Assembly: GCF_020523795.1 (NCBI RefSeq)
Contig: NZ_JAJALI010000005.1
Span: 62,001 to 126,000, forward strand
DNA from: Ancylobacter sp. Lp-2
GTDB taxonomy: Bacteria; Pseudomonadota; Alphaproteobacteria; Rhizobiales; Xanthobacteraceae
DNA: 64,000 bases
Direction of reading: 5' to 3'
The position numbers and the translations under genes are program-made. Positions 63,178-64,000 of this stretch are shown one piece after another; position 1 is the stretch's first letter; each line of letters starts with the position of its first letter. The notes beneath the pieces are model-generated. The model was given only the letters and a program-made list of their open reading frames with translations. It ran no database searches and was not told where the DNA came from.

Positions 63178-64000
63178 TCACGCGGGCACCGGGCCGCCGC
63201 GCTGGCGCCGGGCCCGCGCATAGCGGTTCTCAGGCACCGGCAGGCCGAGATTGGCGCGCAGCGTGGCGCCCTCATACTCGTCGCGGAACAGCCCGCGCCG
63301 GCGCAGCTCGGGCACCACCAGCTCGGTGAAGTCCTCCAGCGCGGCGGGCAGCGTCGGGCACATCACGATGAAGCCGTCGGCGGCGCGGCCCTGGAACCAC
63401 TCCTCCATGAAGTCGGCCACCACCGCCGGCGTGCCGGTGATGCCGTTGCCGGTGTGCTTCTCGCTGAACCGGCGGATCAGCTCGCCCACCGTGTGGCCCT
63501 TCATCACGAAGTCGGTCAGTTCGTCGAACAGCGCCTTCGAACCCTTTGGCGCCGCCGGCAGCCGGTCCTTCGGGAACGGCGCGTCGAGCGGCACGCCGGA
63601 GAGATCGGCCTCGAGGAATTCGGCCAGCATCGCCCGGCCGACATCCGGGTGCAGCTTGTCGGCGAGATACTCCACCTTCTCGCGCGCTTCCGCCTCGGTG
63701 CGCCCGACATTGATCACCACGCCCGGCATCACCTTCAGCTCGTCGGGATGGCGGCCGAAGGCGCCCATGCGGTCCTTCAGCGTCGCGTAGAAATCCTGGC
63801 TGCGCTTGAGGTTGGAGGCCAGCGAGAACACCACTTCCGCCGTCTCCGCCGCCAGCTCGATGCCGGCCTCCGAGCCGCCGGCCTGGGCGATCACCGGCCG
63901 GCCCTGCGGCGAGGCGGCGATGTTCAGCGGGCCGCGCACCTGGAAGTGCTTGCCCTTGTGGTTGAGCGTGTGGAGCTTGTCCTTGTCGTAATAGACGCCG
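63178..64000 (-). CDS. LLM-class flavin-dependent monooxygenase (NtaA/SnaA/DszA family), 5' end outside window
   Basis: C-terminal 273 codons of a reduced-flavin monooxygenase; the N-terminus continues past the window end. The frame is fixed by the block LHTLNHKGKHFQVRGPLN and then PVIAQAGGSEAGIELAAETAEVVF, which are characteristic of the NtaA/SnaA/DszA branch; the final part has the family helix GTPAVVADFMEEWF. These enzymes oxidise organosulfur or amine compounds with FMNH2 from a separate reductase. With an amino-acid-type ABC transporter downstream it resembles the Bacillus YtnJ arrangement for S-alkyl cysteines; that comparison is inference. Confidence 0.9.
   Translation of the reverse strand, partial: GVYYDKDKLHTLNHKGKHFQVRGPLNIAASPQGRPVIAQAGGSEAGIELAAETAEVVFSLASNLKRSQDFYATLKDRMGAFGRHPDELKVMPGVVINVGRTEAEAREKVEYLADKLHPDVGRAMLAEFLEADLSGVPLDAPFPKDRLPAAPKGSKALFDELTDFVMKGHTVGELIRRFSEKHTGNGITGTPAVVADFMEEWFQGRAADGFIVMCPTLPAALEDFTELVVPELRRRGLFRDEYEGATLRANLGLPVPENRYARARRQRGGPVPA

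Overview
The window is GC-rich (by eye close to 70 %) and tightly packed with single-domain metabolic genes, ABC/TRAP/TTT transporters and LysR/LacI/SorC/HxlR regulators. Codon use, the purine-rich ribosome binding sites, many ATGA start-stop overlaps and the family mix (DUF1127 proteins, VirA-like sensor kinase, rhizobial-type ribitol dehydrogenase, Tct and TRAP systems) point to a free-living alphaproteobacterium of the Hyphomicrobiales, perhaps Xanthobacteraceae (Ancylobacter/Starkeya-like). That placement is inference. No rRNA, tRNA, CRISPR array, phage or transposase was seen.

Layout. 1-2165 (+): 3' part of zwf and an overlapping HAD phosphatase. 2250-14184 (-): one long pentitol operon with sugar-binding protein, SIS isomerase, two permeases, TIM-barrel epimerase, SorC-type regulator, MalK-type ATPase, xylitol dehydrogenase, ribitol dehydrogenase and ribulokinase, followed by a dihydropyrimidinase-like gene. 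14480-15283 (+): divergent inositol-monophosphatase-like gene. 15310-18869 (-): MFS transporter with a terminator-containing leader, orphan OmpR-type regulator, DUF1127 protein and a GT29-like protein. 19203-20848 (+): DUF1127 protein and an acyl-CoA-dehydrogenase-fold flavoenzyme. 20877-24429 (-): VirA-like hybrid kinase overlapping a di-haem peroxidase, divergent from an FAD oxidoreductase (24869-26209).

26236-36399 (-): a nine-gene catabolic operon (Pht5-like protein, TPP decarboxylase-like enzyme, TctABC, aldehyde dehydrogenase, NAD-dependent dehydrogenase, nitroreductase) headed by a GbpR-type LysR gene; its substrate is not identifiable. 36668-47033 (+): a second LysR gene and an aromatic-acid operon carrying galD, galB and galC (the lower gallate pathway), a complete Liv ABC transporter, an extra TctC and a VOC-type extradiol dioxygenase that probably opens the ring. 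47145-51797 (-): gluconate TRAP transporter, gluconokinase and LacI-type regulator with three copies of one operator.

51957-63061: housekeeping tex, serA and amn, with a repeat-rich spacer between the convergent tex and serA genes; an HxlR regulator divergent from an MFS exporter with two matching operators; then a polar-amino-acid-type ABC transporter whose upstream gene (cut by the window end) is an NtaA/YtnJ-type flavin monooxygenase, suggesting uptake and oxidative cleavage of an organosulfur or similar compound.

Most interesting points: the galBCD cluster paired with a type I (VOC) ring-cleavage enzyme; a possible attenuator upstream of the MFS gene at 16497; iteron-like 15-bp repeats between two divergent LysR genes; the unassigned TPP/Tct operon; the inverted-repeat island at 54306-54931; and well-conserved operator sets for the LacI and HxlR regulators.
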